Shown here piece after piece: positions 63,958 through 64,000 of a stretch of 64,000 bases of DNA. A program made the position numbers and the translations under genes. Under the pieces are notes generated by a model. The model saw only the letters and a program-made list of their open reading frames with translations. It searched no databases and was not told where the DNA came from. Source of the DNA: Snodgrassella sp945267035. Lineage in GTDB: Bacteria; Pseudomonadota; Gammaproteobacteria; Burkholderiales; Neisseriaceae. Location of the stretch: the NCBI RefSeq assembly GCF_026535915.1, contig NZ_JAFNPF010000001.1, forward strand, positions 1,178,001 through 1,242,000. The letters run 5' to 3'. Each line of letters opens with the position of its first letter. Within the stretch, counting starts at the first letter, position 1.

Positions 63958-64000
63958 ATGATAGCCCAATATCTTTATAACACATTACCAGAATTTCTAT
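63958..64000 (+). CDS. Possible start of a gene running off the right edge
   Basis: An ATG at 63958 opens a frame to the window end reading M-I-A-Q-Y-L-Y-N-T-L-P-E-F-L. A TATAAT lies 28 bases upstream and AGGA about 15 bases upstream, rather far for a ribosome-binding site. Only 14 codons are visible, so no family can be named. Confidence 0.3.
   Translation, partial: MIAQYLYNTLPEFL

Noticed and set aside
1..64000. Neisseria-type DNA uptake sequences
   Set aside because: A GGCGTCTGAAA near 3974 resembles one, but I saw no recurring 10-12 base element by eye and the terminator stems do not share a common core. A motif count would decide.
1..64000. CRISPR array or intact insertion sequence
   Set aside because: No regularly spaced repeats, no terminal inverted repeats flanking an intact transposase and no recognisable transposase gene were found.

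Overview
The window looks like chromosomal DNA from an AT-rich betaproteobacterium of the family Neisseriaceae. The basis is gene content and order (lolB-ispE-tRNA-Gln-prs-rplY, mutM next to a lysophospholipid acyltransferase, tsaE-amiC, thyA-folA), plus a phosphoribosyl-pyrophosphate synthetase and an L25 protein of the type I associate with Neisseria. I saw no recurring Neisseria-type DNA uptake sequence by eye. With the low G+C and very AT-rich intergenic DNA, this fits a host-associated relative such as Snodgrassella better than Neisseria itself. The genus is an inference, not a demonstrated identity.

Left part (1-11,700): the C-terminal part of a TolC/OprM-type efflux channel runs off the left edge, followed by a lone DKNYY-like lipoprotein. 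Then come tsaE-amiC (minus strand) and a plus-strand run murI - purN - DUF3108 protein - RsmB/NOP methyltransferase - grxD - upp closed by a clear terminator. An OmpR/QseC-type two-component system (minus strand) follows, with a small secreted basic, Thr/His-rich protein upstream of it.

Middle (11,700-31,800): a gene-poor stretch with many decayed-looking segments around single genes: SanA/YdcF-like protein, arsC, serC, a MoaB/CinA-like domain protein, lipoproteins, a glutathione S-transferase, a type IV pilin, metQ and a hemolysin III-type membrane protein. Broken genes can be read here, including a frameshifted PAAR-like (DUF4280-like) reading frame overlapping a lipoprotein gene and an HxlR-regulator-like remnant after the GST gene. 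glyQ-glyS, gmhB, a PlsC-type acyltransferase and a YgjP-type metallopeptidase follow.

Right-centre (31,900-58,000) is mostly housekeeping: mfd, a DUF456 membrane protein, typA, a DUF1289 protein, a DMT transporter, prfA, pdxH, a second lysophospholipid acyltransferase with mutM, a 933-residue secreted TPR protein with an internal duplication, lolB-ispE, three tandem tRNA-Gln genes (two UUG, one CUG), prs-rplY, a DUF805 protein, tpx, thyA-folA, dusA and a CsbD-like stress protein.

Right end (58,000-64,000): a pair of small membrane-anchored proteins of unknown function (one only 51 residues) lies next to a two-gene module of an OLD-type ATPase/TOPRIM nuclease directly followed by a UvrD-type helicase. 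This architecture matches the Gabija anti-phage system, but both proteins are larger than the founding examples and the nuclease carries a repeat-bearing, Lys/Asp-rich, Cys-containing insertion. It is the strongest accessory defence locus in the window.
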